The notes under the pieces were generated by a model. It was not told the origin of the DNA. It searched no databases and worked only from the letters and a program-made list of their open reading frames with translations. This document shows, in pieces, positions 16,305 to 24,946 of a stretch of DNA of 64,000 nt; position 1 is the first letter of the stretch, and the number at the start of each line of letters is the position of its first letter. Source of the DNA: JANLQX01 sp031368215 (GTDB lineage Bacteria > Actinomycetota > Acidimicrobiia > Acidimicrobiales > JANYDT01); the NCBI GenBank assembly GCA_031368215.1, contig JANLRD010000009.1:27591-91590 (forward strand). Reading direction: 5' to 3'. The translations under genes were made by a program, and so were the position numbers.

Positions 16305-18764
16305 ATGGCTGTAGCGCCGACGTCTGCCCGCATCGTGGTGATCGGCGGTGGCATCGTTGGATGCTCCACCGCCTATCACCTCGCCAAGCTCGGGCACACT
16401 GACACTGTGCTCGTCGAGAAGCACCGCCTCACGTCGGGAAGCACCTTCCACGCCGCCGGACTGGTTGGTCAGTTGCGGACGAGCGCCAACATCACCCAAC
16501 TCCTCGGTGAGTCGGTGGCGCTCTACCGGCGCCTCGAGGAGGAGACCGGGCAGGCGACAGGTTGGAAGATGAACGGTGGTCTGCGACTGGCCTGCAACGC
16601 CGAACGATGGACCGAGGTGAAGCGCCAGGCGACGACCGCGACGAGCTTCGGTCTCCACATGGAACTCCTTTCGCCCAAGGAAGCGCAGGACCTGTGGCCG
16701 CTGATGGAGGTCGACGACGTCGTCGGCGCGGCGTTCCTGCCCACCGACGGCCAGGCCAACCCGAGCGACATCACGATGGCGCTCGCGAGGGGCGCCCGAA
16801 GTGCCGGGGTGACGATCTGCGAGGACACCGAGGTGCTCTCGATCGAGGTCGTCGATGGGGCGATCCGCGCCGTCGTCACCGACGGAGGGCGCATCGAATG
16901 CGAGAAGGTCGTGGTCTGCGCCGGACAGTGGACCCGGGCGCTGAGTGCGACGGTTGGCGTGAACGTGCCGCTCGTTCCCGTGCAGCACCAGTACGTGATC
17001 ACCGAACCGATGGGCGTGCCGCGCGACCTGCCGACCCTGCGCGATCCCGACCGCCTCACGTACTACAAGGAGGAGGTGGGTGGCCTGGTGATGGGCGGGT
17101 ACGAGCCCAACCCGATTCCATGGGCGGTGAACGGGATACCTCGGCCGTTCCAGTTCCAGCTCCTCGAGCCGGACTTCGATCACTTCGCCCCGACGATGGA
17201 GTTGGCGTGCGGGCGCGTCCCGTCGCTGCGTGACGTCGGCATCAACACCCTCATCAACGGCCCCGAGAGCTTCACTCCGGACGGGAACTTCATCCTTGGC
17301 GAAGCTCCCGAGTTGCGGAACTTCTTCGTCGGCGCCGGCTTCAACGCCTTCGGCATCGCTGCGGGCGGGGGCGCCGGGATGGCCCTCGCCGAATGGGTGT
17401 CCGACGGCATCGCGCCCTACGACCTGTGGGTCGTCGACCTCCGTCGGTTCGGTGACGTGCACCGTGATACCGCGTGGGTCAGAAGCCGAACGCTCGAGGC
17501 CTACGCCCGGCACTACACGATGGCCTGGCCGCACGAGGAGTACACGAGTGCCCGGCCGGCGAAGCGATCCCCGCTCTACAACCGCCTGAGCGCCGTGGGT
17601 GGCTGTTTCGGCGAGAAGCTCGGATGGGAGCGGCCGAACTGGTTCGCGTCGTCAGCACACGCTGAACGTCCAATCGATACGTACACCTACGAACGGCCGA
17701 ATTGGTTCGCGGCGGTCGGTCGAGAGCACCGCGCCGTCCGCGAGACCGTGGCGCTGTTCGACCAGACCTCGTTCGCCAAGTTCACCCTGCGCGGACCCGG
17801 CGCATTGGCCTCCCTGAACTGGATCTGCTCGAACGATGTCGACAAGCCCGTAGGTTCGCTCACCTACACCCAAATGCTCGACGACCGCGGTGGAATCCAA
17901 GGTGATCTCACGGTGTGCCGGACCGACGAGGACGCGTTCTATCTCGTCACCGGCACCGGCTTCGCCGTCCACGATTTCGATTGGATCGCCGGGTCCCTCC
18001 CGGCCGACGGCTCGGTCGGGCTCGCCGATGTCACGGCGTCGTCGACGGTGCTTTCGCTGATGGGCCCGAAGAGCCGCCTCGTCCTCGAAGCCGTCACCTC
18101 CGATGATGTGTCTGGCGAGGTGTTTCCCTTCGGCACGATGCGCGTCATCACCATCGCGGGGGCCTGCGTCAAGGCCCTGCGGATCACCTACGTCGGAGAA
18201 CTCGGCTGGGAGTTGCACGTGAGCGTCGATGACGCGGCTGCGGTCTACGACGCACTGGTCGCCGCCGGGCGGTCTCACGGTCTCGTCAACGCCGGTTACC
18301 GGGCCATCGAATCGTGCCGGCTGGAGAAGGGCTACCGGGCTTGGGGCGCCGACATCGGACCGGACCACACACCCGTCGAGGCCGGCCTCGGGTGGGCGGT
18401 GAAGAAGGGGAGCGGCGTGGAGTTCCGGGGACAGGGCGCCATCGCCCGGCAGCGATCCGACGGAGTGAAGAAGATGCTGGCCACATTCAGCATCGACCCG
18501 GAGACGGCCGGCTGCGATGTCGTACTCCTCGGTCGGGAGACGATCTACCGCGACGGTGAACGGGTCGGATGGCTGAGCAGCGGTGGCTACGGCTACACCG
18601 TCGGTCGGTCCATCGGTTTGGGCTACGTGCGCCACCCGGAGGGGGTCACCGCAGACTGGCTTCTCTCGGGGACCTACGAGCTCGAAGTCGCCACGGAGCG
18701 CCACCGAGCCTCGGTGTCGCTGCGATCGCTGTACGACCCGACCTCGGCACGCGTGAAGGCGTGA
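16305..18764 (+). CDS. Dimethylglycine/sarcosine dehydrogenase-like FAD protein with GcvT domain
   Basis: An 819-residue two-part enzyme. The N-terminal FAD/DAO domain has VIGGGIVG (12-19) and GSTFHAAG, whose His49 is at the position that carries covalent FAD in dimethylglycine and sarcosine dehydrogenases. From about residue 430 a GcvT-like aminomethyltransferase domain follows (LSLMGPKSR, GELGWELHV, GYRAIESCRLEKGYRAWGAD), which passes the methyl group to tetrahydrofolate as methylene-THF. Length matches the family. It oxidatively N-demethylates a methylated amine, perhaps from glycine betaine or choline breakdown. The next gene begins 2 bases after the stop, so the pair is an operon. Confidence 0.88.
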   Translation: MAVAPTSARIVVIGGGIVGCSTAYHLAKLGHTDTVLVEKHRLTSGSTFHAAGLVGQLRTSANITQLLGESVALYRRLEEETGQATGWKMNGGLRLACNAERWTEVKRQATTATSFGLHMELLSPKEAQDLWPLMEVDDVVGAAFLPTDGQANPSDITMALARGARSAGVTICEDTEVLSIEVVDGAIRAVVTDGGRIECEKVVVCAGQWTRALSATVGVNVPLVPVQHQYVITEPMGVPRDLPTLRDPDRLTYYKEEVGGLVMGGYEPNPIPWAVNGIPRPFQFQLLEPDFDHFAPTMELACGRVPSLRDVGINTLINGPESFTPDGNFILGEAPELRNFFVGAGFNAFGIAAGGGAGMALAEWVSDGIAPYDLWVVDLRRFGDVHRDTAWVRSRTLEAYARHYTMAWPHEEYTSARPAKRSPLYNRLSAVGGCFGEKLGWERPNWFASSAHAERPIDTYTYERPNWFAAVGREHRAVRETVALFDQTSFAKFTLRGPGALASLNWICSNDVDKPVGSLTYTQMLDDRGGIQGDLTVCRTDEDAFYLVTGTGFAVHDFDWIAGSLPADGSVGLADVTASSTVLSLMGPKSRLVLEAVTSDDVSGEVFPFGTMRVITIAGACVKALRITYVGELGWELHVSVDDAAAVYDALVAAGRSHGLVNAGYRAIESCRLEKGYRAWGADIGPDHTPVEAGLGWAVKKGSGVEFRGQGAIARQRSDGVKKMLATFSIDPETAGCDVVLLGRETIYRDGERVGWLSSGGYGYTVGRSIGLGYVRHPEGVTADWLLSGTYELEVATERHRASVSLRSLYDPTSARVKA

Positions 18765-18765
18765 C

Positions 18766-19686
18766 ATGACCACGAGCAACGACGACCACGACCTCCGCAT
18801 CATCCTCGAATCGGTGCCGGGATGGCACGATGCCATCACCGAGGTCACTGCCCTCGAAGGCGGCATCACCAATCGGAGCCTCCGGGTCACCACCGTGCAC
18901 GGCGCATACGTCGTACGTGTTCCCGGCGCGCAGACCGAGATGCTGGGTATCAACCGGCGCGCCGAAGCGGCCATCACCGTCGCCGCGGCCCGCGCCGGCA
19001 TCGGACCGATGACGTTGTGCGAGCTACCCGCGTTCGGCACGGTCATCTGCGAGTTCGTCGACGCGCGGACCGCAACTGCCGAGGACCTTCGTGAGCCGGA
19101 GGTCCTCCGCGAGGTCGTCAACGCTGTGCGAGTCCTTCATCACCTCGACCCGGTCCCGTTCGCGTTCCCGATCTTCGACGTGATCCGCCAGCACGCCCGC
19201 GACGCCCGCTCCCACGGACGCGACCACGAGTCCCTCGACGATCTGCTCCATACGACCTCACGGATCGAGGCCGCCTTCGATCCGTCGACACTCCGGTCGA
19301 CGCTATGCCACAACGACCTCTTGCCAGCGAACGTGCTCCTCGCGCCCTCTGGCCGCGTGTGGTTGATCGATTACGAATACGCAGGGATGAACAACGCGAT
19401 GTTCGACCTCGCCAACCTCTCGGTCAACTGCGGCTTCGACGAGCACCTCGATGAGGTCGTTCTCGCCGGCGCCTTCGATACCGTGACCGACACTGCTCGG
19501 GCGGAGCTCGCCCTGATGAAGATCGTCAGCGAATGCCGTGAAGGACTCTGGGCGCTGGTGCAGTCGGCCATCAGCGTCGAACCGGCGATCGACTACGACG
19601 CGTACGCCGCCGAGCGGCTGGCGAACTGCTCTCGACTCGCTGTCGATCCCGCAGTGAGCGAGCTGCTCGACGTCGTCGGCCGCTGA
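18766..19686 (+). CDS. Choline/ethanolamine kinase-like phosphotransferase
   Basis: A 306-residue kinase of the APH/choline-kinase fold. An N-terminal GGITNRSLRV nucleotide loop, the catalytic CHNDLLPANVLL near residues 182-193 and the metal-binding WLIDYEYAGMN near 200 are all present, and EYAG is the choline-kinase-type variant of the DFG motif. It probably phosphorylates choline, ethanolamine or a related amino alcohol. It is cotranscribed with the dimethylglycine dehydrogenase-like gene, supporting a methylamine or choline theme. The start ATG is 2 bases past the preceding stop. Confidence 0.8.
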   Translation: MTTSNDDHDLRIILESVPGWHDAITEVTALEGGITNRSLRVTTVHGAYVVRVPGAQTEMLGINRRAEAAITVAAARAGIGPMTLCELPAFGTVICEFVDARTATAEDLREPEVLREVVNAVRVLHHLDPVPFAFPIFDVIRQHARDARSHGRDHESLDDLLHTTSRIEAAFDPSTLRSTLCHNDLLPANVLLAPSGRVWLIDYEYAGMNNAMFDLANLSVNCGFDEHLDEVVLAGAFDTVTDTARAELALMKIVSECREGLWALVQSAISVEPAIDYDAYAAERLANCSRLAVDPAVSELLDVVGR

Positions 19687-19699
19687 TCGGGCCCATCTC

Positions 19700-19778
19700 G
19701 TGGGCCAGCTCACTCGCTCGGGCCAGCTCGACGGAGGAAAACGGGTGTTTCCCGGCCCCTGCGAGCCAGCCGGCCCAC
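19700..19778. repeat. Intergenic repeat family A, copy 1 (79 bp, terminal inverted repeats)
   Basis: 79 bp beginning GTGGGCCAGCT and ending in the near-complement AGCCGGCCCAC. Its reverse complement recurs at 55365-55443 with the same length, the first 31 bases identical and about 11 mismatches in total. It contains repeated GGGCCAGCTC blocks. It fills the gap between the kinase and acyl-CoA ligase genes. No coding signal or known element recognised. Confidence 0.85.
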
Positions 19779-19821
19779 TCCGATGGACGTGCCCGAGTTC
19801 ACAGACGCCCGGGATCTGCAC

Positions 19822-19827
19822 TACAAC
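19822..19827 (+). promoter_or_regulatory. -10 box TACAAC of leaderless acyl-CoA ligase gene
   Basis: Ends 7 bases before GTG 19835 and supports that start. Confidence 0.45.
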
Positions 19828-19834
19828 CTTCGGC

Positions 19835-21559
19835 GTGATTGACCACCTGAAGGCTGTCTGGACCGAGCTGACCTCCCCCGGCGCCCCGTTCGCCATGACC
19901 GACATCACCGTGGGCGGGATCCCGATGAAGGGGTTCGTGACCGCCCCGCCGAACATGCGGTCGGTGTGGGAGATCGCCACCGCCTACGGCGACAGGGACT
20001 ACATCGTCTACGAGGACGAGCGCTACACCTACGCCGAGATCGCCACGCAGGTCCGCGCACTCGCCGCTCACTTGCGCAACGACCACGGTGTTGGATCGGG
20101 CGACCGCGTGGCCATTGCCATGCGCAACTACCCCGAATGGGTCGTCGCCTACTGGGCGACCCTCGCCACCGGTGCTGCGGTGGTCGGCGTCAACGCCTGG
20201 TGGACCGGTGCGGAGCTCGAGTACGGACTCATCGACTCGTCCCCTAAGGTGCTGATCGCCGACGGCGAGCGTCTCGCCCGGGTCGCTCCCCACCTCGACG
20301 CAGTCCGTGCTCACCACCACATGGCGCTGATCGCCGTTCGAACCGACTCCACGCCCGCTGGAGCGATCGCCTGGTCCGACGTCACCGCCGCCGCCAGTGC
20401 CCCGGCCGCGCTGCCCGACTCCACAATCGATCCCGACGACGACGCGTGCATCTTCTACACGTCGGGGACCACCGGCTTCCCGAAGGGCGCCGAGCTCACC
20501 CACCGCGGCTGCGTCACGAACCTCATGCATTTGGCCTTCTGGGGCAACGCCGCGGCCCTCGCCAAGGCCCGACGCCTCGCCGCGGAGGGGAGGACGGAGA
20601 CGCCCTCGCCCTACCCGGCGGCGTTCATGGCGCCGACCCCGCTGTTCCACGTCACAGCCAACAACTGCCTGCTCCAGCCGGCCACGCTGACGGGAGCGAA
20701 GATCGTCTTCACCTACAAGTGGGATCCGGGACGCGCCCTCGAATTGATCGAGCGTGAGCGGGTCACCAACTTCTCCGGTGTGCCGACGATGAGCCGCGAA
20801 CTCCTCGCCCATCCCGATTTCGCCAAGCGTGACCTGTCGTCGGTCGCCGCGATGGGCGGAGGTGGAGCCGCGTTGCAGGCCGACCTGGTCGAGAAGATCG
20901 ACAAATCGCTGGGCGGTGGTCAGCCGTCCACCGGCTATGGGCTCACGGAGACCTGCGGGATCGTCACCGCGAACTCCGCCGAGTTCTTCCTCGCCAAGCC
21001 GGCATCGTGCGGGCCGCTCATGCCGACCTTCGAGGGCAAGCTCATCGACGAGGACGGCCACGTCGTCGCGGCCGGGCAGCCGGGTCAGCTCTGTGTGCGC
21101 GGTCCGGCAGTCATCCGGGGATACTTGAACAAGCCTGAGGCGACCGCCGATGCAATCCGCGATGGCTGGTTCAACACCGGTGACATCGCGAGGATCGACG
21201 ACGATGGCTTCGTCTACATCGTCGACCGGGCCAAAGACATGGTGCTGCGCGGCGGCGAGAACGTCTACTGCTCCGAGGTGGAGACGTCGCTCTACCTCCA
21301 TCCGGCCATTGCCGAGGCTGCGGTGTTCGGCATGCCCGACGAACGCCTCGGTGAGGAGGTCGCTGCCGCCGTGCTCCCACATCCCGGCGCCGTCGTCACC
21401 GAGGAGGAGCTCCAGGCCTTCCTCGGCGAGCGCATCGCCAAGTACAAAGTGCCTGCCCGGATCTGGATCCTCGATCAGCCGATTCCGCGCAACGCGAACG
21501 GCAAGTTCGTCAAACGCGAGCTCAAGACCCAGTTGCTCGGAGCACCGATCGCCTCGTAG
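19835..21559 (+). CDS. Long-chain fatty acid-CoA ligase-like ANL enzyme
   Basis: A 574-residue AMP-forming ligase. P-loop YTSGTTGFPKG lies near residue 207, GYGLTETCGIV near 367, FNTGDIARIDDDGFVYIVDR near 445 and the C-terminal catalytic lysine in NANGKFVKREL. An insertion after the P-loop rich in Ala and Arg (near residues 240-260) is seen in some actinobacterial ligases. GTG 19835 is preferred because of the -10 box; an internal ATG at 19894 would remove 20 residues and remains possible. It activates fatty or aromatic acids as CoA esters. It lies between copies of two different intergenic repeats. Confidence 0.9.
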   Translation: MIDHLKAVWTELTSPGAPFAMTDITVGGIPMKGFVTAPPNMRSVWEIATAYGDRDYIVYEDERYTYAEIATQVRALAAHLRNDHGVGSGDRVAIAMRNYPEWVVAYWATLATGAAVVGVNAWWTGAELEYGLIDSSPKVLIADGERLARVAPHLDAVRAHHHMALIAVRTDSTPAGAIAWSDVTAAASAPAALPDSTIDPDDDACIFYTSGTTGFPKGAELTHRGCVTNLMHLAFWGNAAALAKARRLAAEGRTETPSPYPAAFMAPTPLFHVTANNCLLQPATLTGAKIVFTYKWDPGRALELIERERVTNFSGVPTMSRELLAHPDFAKRDLSSVAAMGGGGAALQADLVEKIDKSLGGGQPSTGYGLTETCGIVTANSAEFFLAKPASCGPLMPTFEGKLIDEDGHVVAAGQPGQLCVRGPAVIRGYLNKPEATADAIRDGWFNTGDIARIDDDGFVYIVDRAKDMVLRGGENVYCSEVETSLYLHPAIAEAAVFGMPDERLGEEVAAAVLPHPGAVVTEEELQAFLGERIAKYKVPARIWILDQPIPRNANGKFVKRELKTQLLGAPIAS

Positions 21560-21585
21560 CTCGCTCCGCCGCTGGAGTGCATGTG

Positions 21586-21653
21586 TGGCTGGTTGGCGCA
21601 GAGTTGTCGCCGAAACGACGTCGCCAACCCGACAACGTGGCGCCAACCAACCA
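21586..21653. repeat. Intergenic repeat family B, copy 1 (68 bp, 14-bp terminal inverted repeats)
   Basis: Left end TGGCTGGTTGGCGC and right end GCGCCAACCAACCA match as inverted repeats at 13 of 14 positions. The reverse complement recurs at 56433-56500, also 68 bp, with about 13 mismatches and a shared central CGAAACGACGTCGC. No gene inside. Confidence 0.85.
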
Positions 21654-21700
21654 CAAGGTGGAGTCGTCAACGGTCGCGGAGCAGGCAAGATGTTCGCCCC

Positions 21701-22489
21701 ATGTGGCTTCCGGCGAACATCGCAGCAGTCTGTGCCGTCGTGCTGTTCGGGGTGAGCCTCGTGCTGCAGGGCCGGTTTCCGGCAGTAGCAAGCCCGAGCC
21801 GGGAGGCAGCGTGCGTCTTGACGCTCTACACGATGTGGCGGCTGTTCAACCGGGTCGACGTTCGTCTCGACGGGGCCGCCGAGCGCGGCCTGCAGATCTG
21901 GCATTTCGAACGGGCGGTCGGGCTCGGGTCCGAACGTTGGCTCCAAGAGCGCGTCATCGGCCTGTCGCCTGTCGTCCAGTTCATGAACGGCTACTACGCA
22001 ATCGCCCATGTGCCGGCGATGATCGCGTTCCTGTTCTGGATGTTCTTCCGGCGTCGGTCCGACTACGGCTACTGGCGGGCGCTCCTCGCGCTGTCCACCG
22101 GTGCCGACGTACTGATACGTCTGGTGCCGGTCGCGCCGCCCCGACTGCTCCCCGAGCTCGGCTTCGTCGACACGGCCATGGCCTACAACCAGTCGGTCTA
22201 CGGGGGCTTCGGGCGCGGCGTGTCGGATCAGCTGGCGGCAATGCCCTCCATCCACGTCGGATGGGCGGCGTTGATCGCGTGGGCGCTCTGGCAGGTTGGA
22301 GGCCGCCGGGGTCGGGCCATCGGGATCGCCCACCTGGTGCTGACGTGCCTTGCCGTGGTCCTGACCGGCAACCATTGGTGGCTCGACGGCATCGTTGCCG
22401 CCGCACTGCTCCCACCCATCGCGTGGATCTGGATGCGCCTCATCCGCGTCGTCCCACTCGAGCGTGTTTCCGTCCGACTCGGTGCATGA
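21701..22489 (+). CDS. PAP2-superfamily membrane phosphatase/transferase (Aur1/Ipt1-like)
   Basis: A 262-residue membrane protein with about six helices. The acid phosphatase motifs are recognisable as AMPSIHVGW (His near residue 185) and TGNHWWLDG near 222-230, matching the PAP2_3 inositol-phosphoryl-transferase-like group. The ATG at 21701 was chosen because the preceding 40 codons are repeat-derived. It probably hydrolyses or transfers phosphate headgroups on lipids at the outer membrane face. No close functional partner is evident; the metal-dependent hydrolase gene is convergent 55 bases on. Confidence 0.82.
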   Translation: MWLPANIAAVCAVVLFGVSLVLQGRFPAVASPSREAACVLTLYTMWRLFNRVDVRLDGAAERGLQIWHFERAVGLGSERWLQERVIGLSPVVQFMNGYYAIAHVPAMIAFLFWMFFRRRSDYGYWRALLALSTGADVLIRLVPVAPPRLLPELGFVDTAMAYNQSVYGGFGRGVSDQLAAMPSIHVGWAALIAWALWQVGGRRGRAIGIAHLVLTCLAVVLTGNHWWLDGIVAAALLPPIAWIWMRLIRVVPLERVSVRLGA

Positions 22490-22544
22490 GGAAGAAGACG
22501 GTGCGTCAGGCTGCCGGGATCGCCGGCCAGGAGGAGCGGTCGTG

Positions 22545-23510
22545 TCAGACGGCCGTGAGGATGGTGTCGACGGTGTTCGCGGACGCGTTGATCGGCTCGT
22601 CGGTCCAGACACCGTCGAGGGTGTCGCGATTCCACGCCGGAGCGTCGCCGCCTCGGCGGTCGTAGACCGATAGCCACTGGCCGAGCCAGTCGGGATCGGA
22701 CCATCGATCGGGGTGATGCTCCTGGAGCAAACAGAGTCCGAGGAGCGGAAGCACCTCGAAGACGAATGACAGCGACCACCAAAGCATCCGCGCATGCACC
22801 GCCGGTCGCCACCACTGGCGTTCCCGGACAAGAAGCACGACGCTCGTTGCGAGAACGGAAAGCGCGAATATCATCAGCGCGCTGACGATGCCGAGGAGAT
22901 ACCTGGCGCGTCCCCCGCCGCTCGCTCGGTACAGGTCGAAAGCCACGTCCTTGTGCTCCACCTCTTCAGCGAGGTGCCACACGAACATCGTTGCGACCGG
23001 CCCGCTGGCATCACCGAGGAGCGAGTGGCGCCGCCGATCAACCCATCGGGCGGTGAAGAAGGCAACGGCCTCCGCACCTGCGGCGTGCGCCAGCATGGAA
23101 TGGGTTGAACCGTGGTCCTCGAAGAAGCGGAACACCCTCCGCTGGGCTCGCTCGATGTGACGGAGGACGGGAACCTGTGCGGTGAGCCCTCGGTTGAAGT
23201 CGCGATGCGCCTGCTGGTGCGCCCCCTCCTGATGAACGAACGAGAGCGCCCGTGTTCGAAGCCCGTCGTCCAGCTCTGGGAGAGCGGCTCCTGTGCGGAC
23301 GGCCTTCATCACGAACGGTTCGAGGGCCGGCATCAGCAACGACAGACCGTTGGCCACCGCAGAGACCTCCGGTTTCGACGGCGTCCAAATCGTCGACCCT
23401 TCGGACGAAAGTGACGCTCGGACGCGCCTTTGCGGCAACGGGCCGCGCCTACCCGCGTTCACCGAATCCACGTTCAGTTCATCGGCGAACTGACGGGAAG
23501 GCTTGAGCAC
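22545..23510 (-). CDS. Predicted metal-dependent hydrolase (PF10118-like)
   Basis: About 321 residues. The family's His/Glu clusters are visible: FVHQEGAHQQAHRDFN near residue 95 and HLAEEVEHKDVAFDLYR near 185, giving a ferritin-like di-metal helical bundle; two hydrophobic helices follow (LLGIVSALMIFALSVLATSVVLL). The start is uncertain: GTG 23510 has a GGAGG only 3 bases upstream, GTG 23462 is an alternative. Function is unknown for the family despite the hydrolase label. Divergent from the phosphatase gene. Confidence 0.72.
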   Translation of the reverse strand: MLKPSRQFADELNVDSVNAGRRGPLPQRRVRASLSSEGSTIWTPSKPEVSAVANGLSLLMPALEPFVMKAVRTGAALPELDDGLRTRALSFVHQEGAHQQAHRDFNRGLTAQVPVLRHIERAQRRVFRFFEDHGSTHSMLAHAAGAEAVAFFTARWVDRRRHSLLGDASGPVATMFVWHLAEEVEHKDVAFDLYRASGGGRARYLLGIVSALMIFALSVLATSVVLLVRERQWWRPAVHARMLWWSLSFVFEVLPLLGLCLLQEHHPDRWSDPDWLGQWLSVYDRRGGDAPAWNRDTLDGVWTDEPINASANTVDTILTAV

Positions 23511-23603
23511 GACCCTCCAGTCGACGGCCTGCGACCGGCTGATCTGGGTGAAATCTCGGCGAACTGAGCCAACTTGCGACGAAGCCGCGGGAGAATAGGT
23601 GCC

Positions 23604-24299
23604 GTGACCACCGCTCAAGCCCCCATGGGGCATCACCAGACCCGCTGGACAGCCCCCGCGGGCTCGTCGACCATCACGCTGCTCCGCCATGGAGCGACGG
23701 TTGGGTACGTGCCTGGGGAGCCCTTCCCGCTGGCCGAAGGCCATGGTGATCCGGGGCTTGCCGAAAGCGGTTTCGCGCAAGCCGACGACGCCGGTCGGCG
23801 CCTGCTCCGTGAACACAAAGATGGAGCGCCGATCGCCGCCATCTACGTCACCTCGCTCCGGCGCACTGTGCAGACCGCCGCACCACTCGTGGCCGCCATC
23901 GGGCTCGAACCGATCGTCGAGCGCGACCTGCGCGAGGTCTTCCTCGGCGAGTGGGAAGGCGGCGAGTTCCGCCAACGTGCCGCGGAGGGCCACCCGGCTG
24001 TCGCGGCCGCGATGCAGCAGGGGGAGTGGGGCCACGTGCCCGGTGCCGAGACCTCGGCCGAGTTGACGGCACGGTGCATGGGTGCGCTGGAACGAATTGC
24101 CGACCGCCACGTCGACGAACGCGTCGTCTGTGTGGTGCACGGCGGCGTGATCGCCGCCGTCGTCGCCGACATCACGGGGGCCAACATGTCGCACTTTCTG
24201 GGTGTCGACAACTGTTCCGTCACCAGCGCCGTCCGAACACCGATGGGCTGGCGCATCCGCGCCTACAACGACACCAGCCATCTCGACGGTGGCTGGTAG
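23604..24299 (+). CDS. Histidine phosphatase superfamily protein (phosphoglycerate mutase-like)
   Basis: A 231-residue enzyme with LLRHGATVGY carrying the catalytic Arg-His-Gly at 28-30, LRRTVQTAAPL, the acid residue in LREVFLGEWEGG, and the second His in VCVVHGGVI near 183. The 25-residue N-terminal extension is Thr/Pro rich. GTG 23604 is preferred over an upstream ATG because it falls 4 bases after an AATAGG-like -10. It removes phosphate from an unknown small molecule or protein. The nitroreductase gene starts 38 bases downstream. Confidence 0.82.
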   Translation: MTTAQAPMGHHQTRWTAPAGSSTITLLRHGATVGYVPGEPFPLAEGHGDPGLAESGFAQADDAGRRLLREHKDGAPIAAIYVTSLRRTVQTAAPLVAAIGLEPIVERDLREVFLGEWEGGEFRQRAAEGHPAVAAAMQQGEWGHVPGAETSAELTARCMGALERIADRHVDERVVCVVHGGVIAAVVADITGANMSHFLGVDNCSVTSAVRTPMGWRIRAYNDTSHLDGGW

Positions 24300-24336
24300 C
24301 GGAGCCCCGGTGTCGGGAATCCTCGGCGATGACCCG

Positions 24337-24918
24337 ATGACCCCGGACGCGCTGCTTGCGCCTGCAGCGTTCGCGGCTCTCGTCCGCGCTCGCCGCACCT
24401 CGATGTTCGTTGATATGGATCGGCCCGTTCCCGACTCGGAGATCGCGGCATTGTGCGACGCCGCTCAGTGGGCCCCCAACCACAAGCGCACCTGGCCGTG
24501 GCGGTTCGCCGCTTTCAGCGGGGACTCGCGTCTGCGGCTCGGCGAGGCGTTCGTCGCCGACATGATCGCCAACGATTTCGGGGATGAGGGAAAGCGCGTG
24601 AAGACCCTCACGAAGTATGCGCGCACACCTCACGTACTCGTCGTCGGGTGTGCCCCGTCGCCGACTCCTCATCTGGCCGCGGATGATCGCGATGCCGTCG
24701 CCGCGGGAATCCAGACGCTCCTCCTGATGGCGACAGCCCGTGGCCTGGCCTCGTTCTGGTCCACCCCGGCCGTCACTACTGCTGCGACCGTGAACGAGCT
24801 GTGCCGCTTTCCCGAGGGCACCCGGATTGTCGGTGTGGTCTACCTGGGCTATCGCGCGGATGCCGTGGCGGTGCCGACGCCTGCCCGGCCCCCGGTCGCC
24901 ATCACCTGGAATCGCTGA
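24337..24918 (+). CDS. Nitroreductase family protein
   Basis: A 193-residue FMN-binding oxidoreductase. FAALVRARRTSM is the family's N-terminal helix with FMN-contacting Arg, AAQWAPNHKRTWPWRF corresponds to the APS-x-x-N-x-Q-P-W-R substrate/flavin motif, and GVVYLGYRAD is the C-terminal strand. Start is ATG 24337; GTG 24310 would add 9 residues. It may reduce nitroaromatics or act as a dihydropteridine/BluB-like reductase; not decided. It follows the phosphatase gene closely, so cotranscription is likely. Confidence 0.85.
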   Translation: MTPDALLAPAAFAALVRARRTSMFVDMDRPVPDSEIAALCDAAQWAPNHKRTWPWRFAAFSGDSRLRLGEAFVADMIANDFGDEGKRVKTLTKYARTPHVLVVGCAPSPTPHLAADDRDAVAAGIQTLLLMATARGLASFWSTPAVTTAATVNELCRFPEGTRIVGVVYLGYRADAVAVPTPARPPVAITWNR

Positions 24919-24946
24919 CGGAAAGCCCCCGCGCCTCCGACCTACC

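Noticed and set aside
19799..22831. A 1010-codon open frame on the minus strand
   Set aside because: It lies opposite a well-formed acyl-CoA ligase and PAP2 protein; its translation is Arg/Gly/Asp/Val-rich without domains. It is a by-product of GC-biased third positions.
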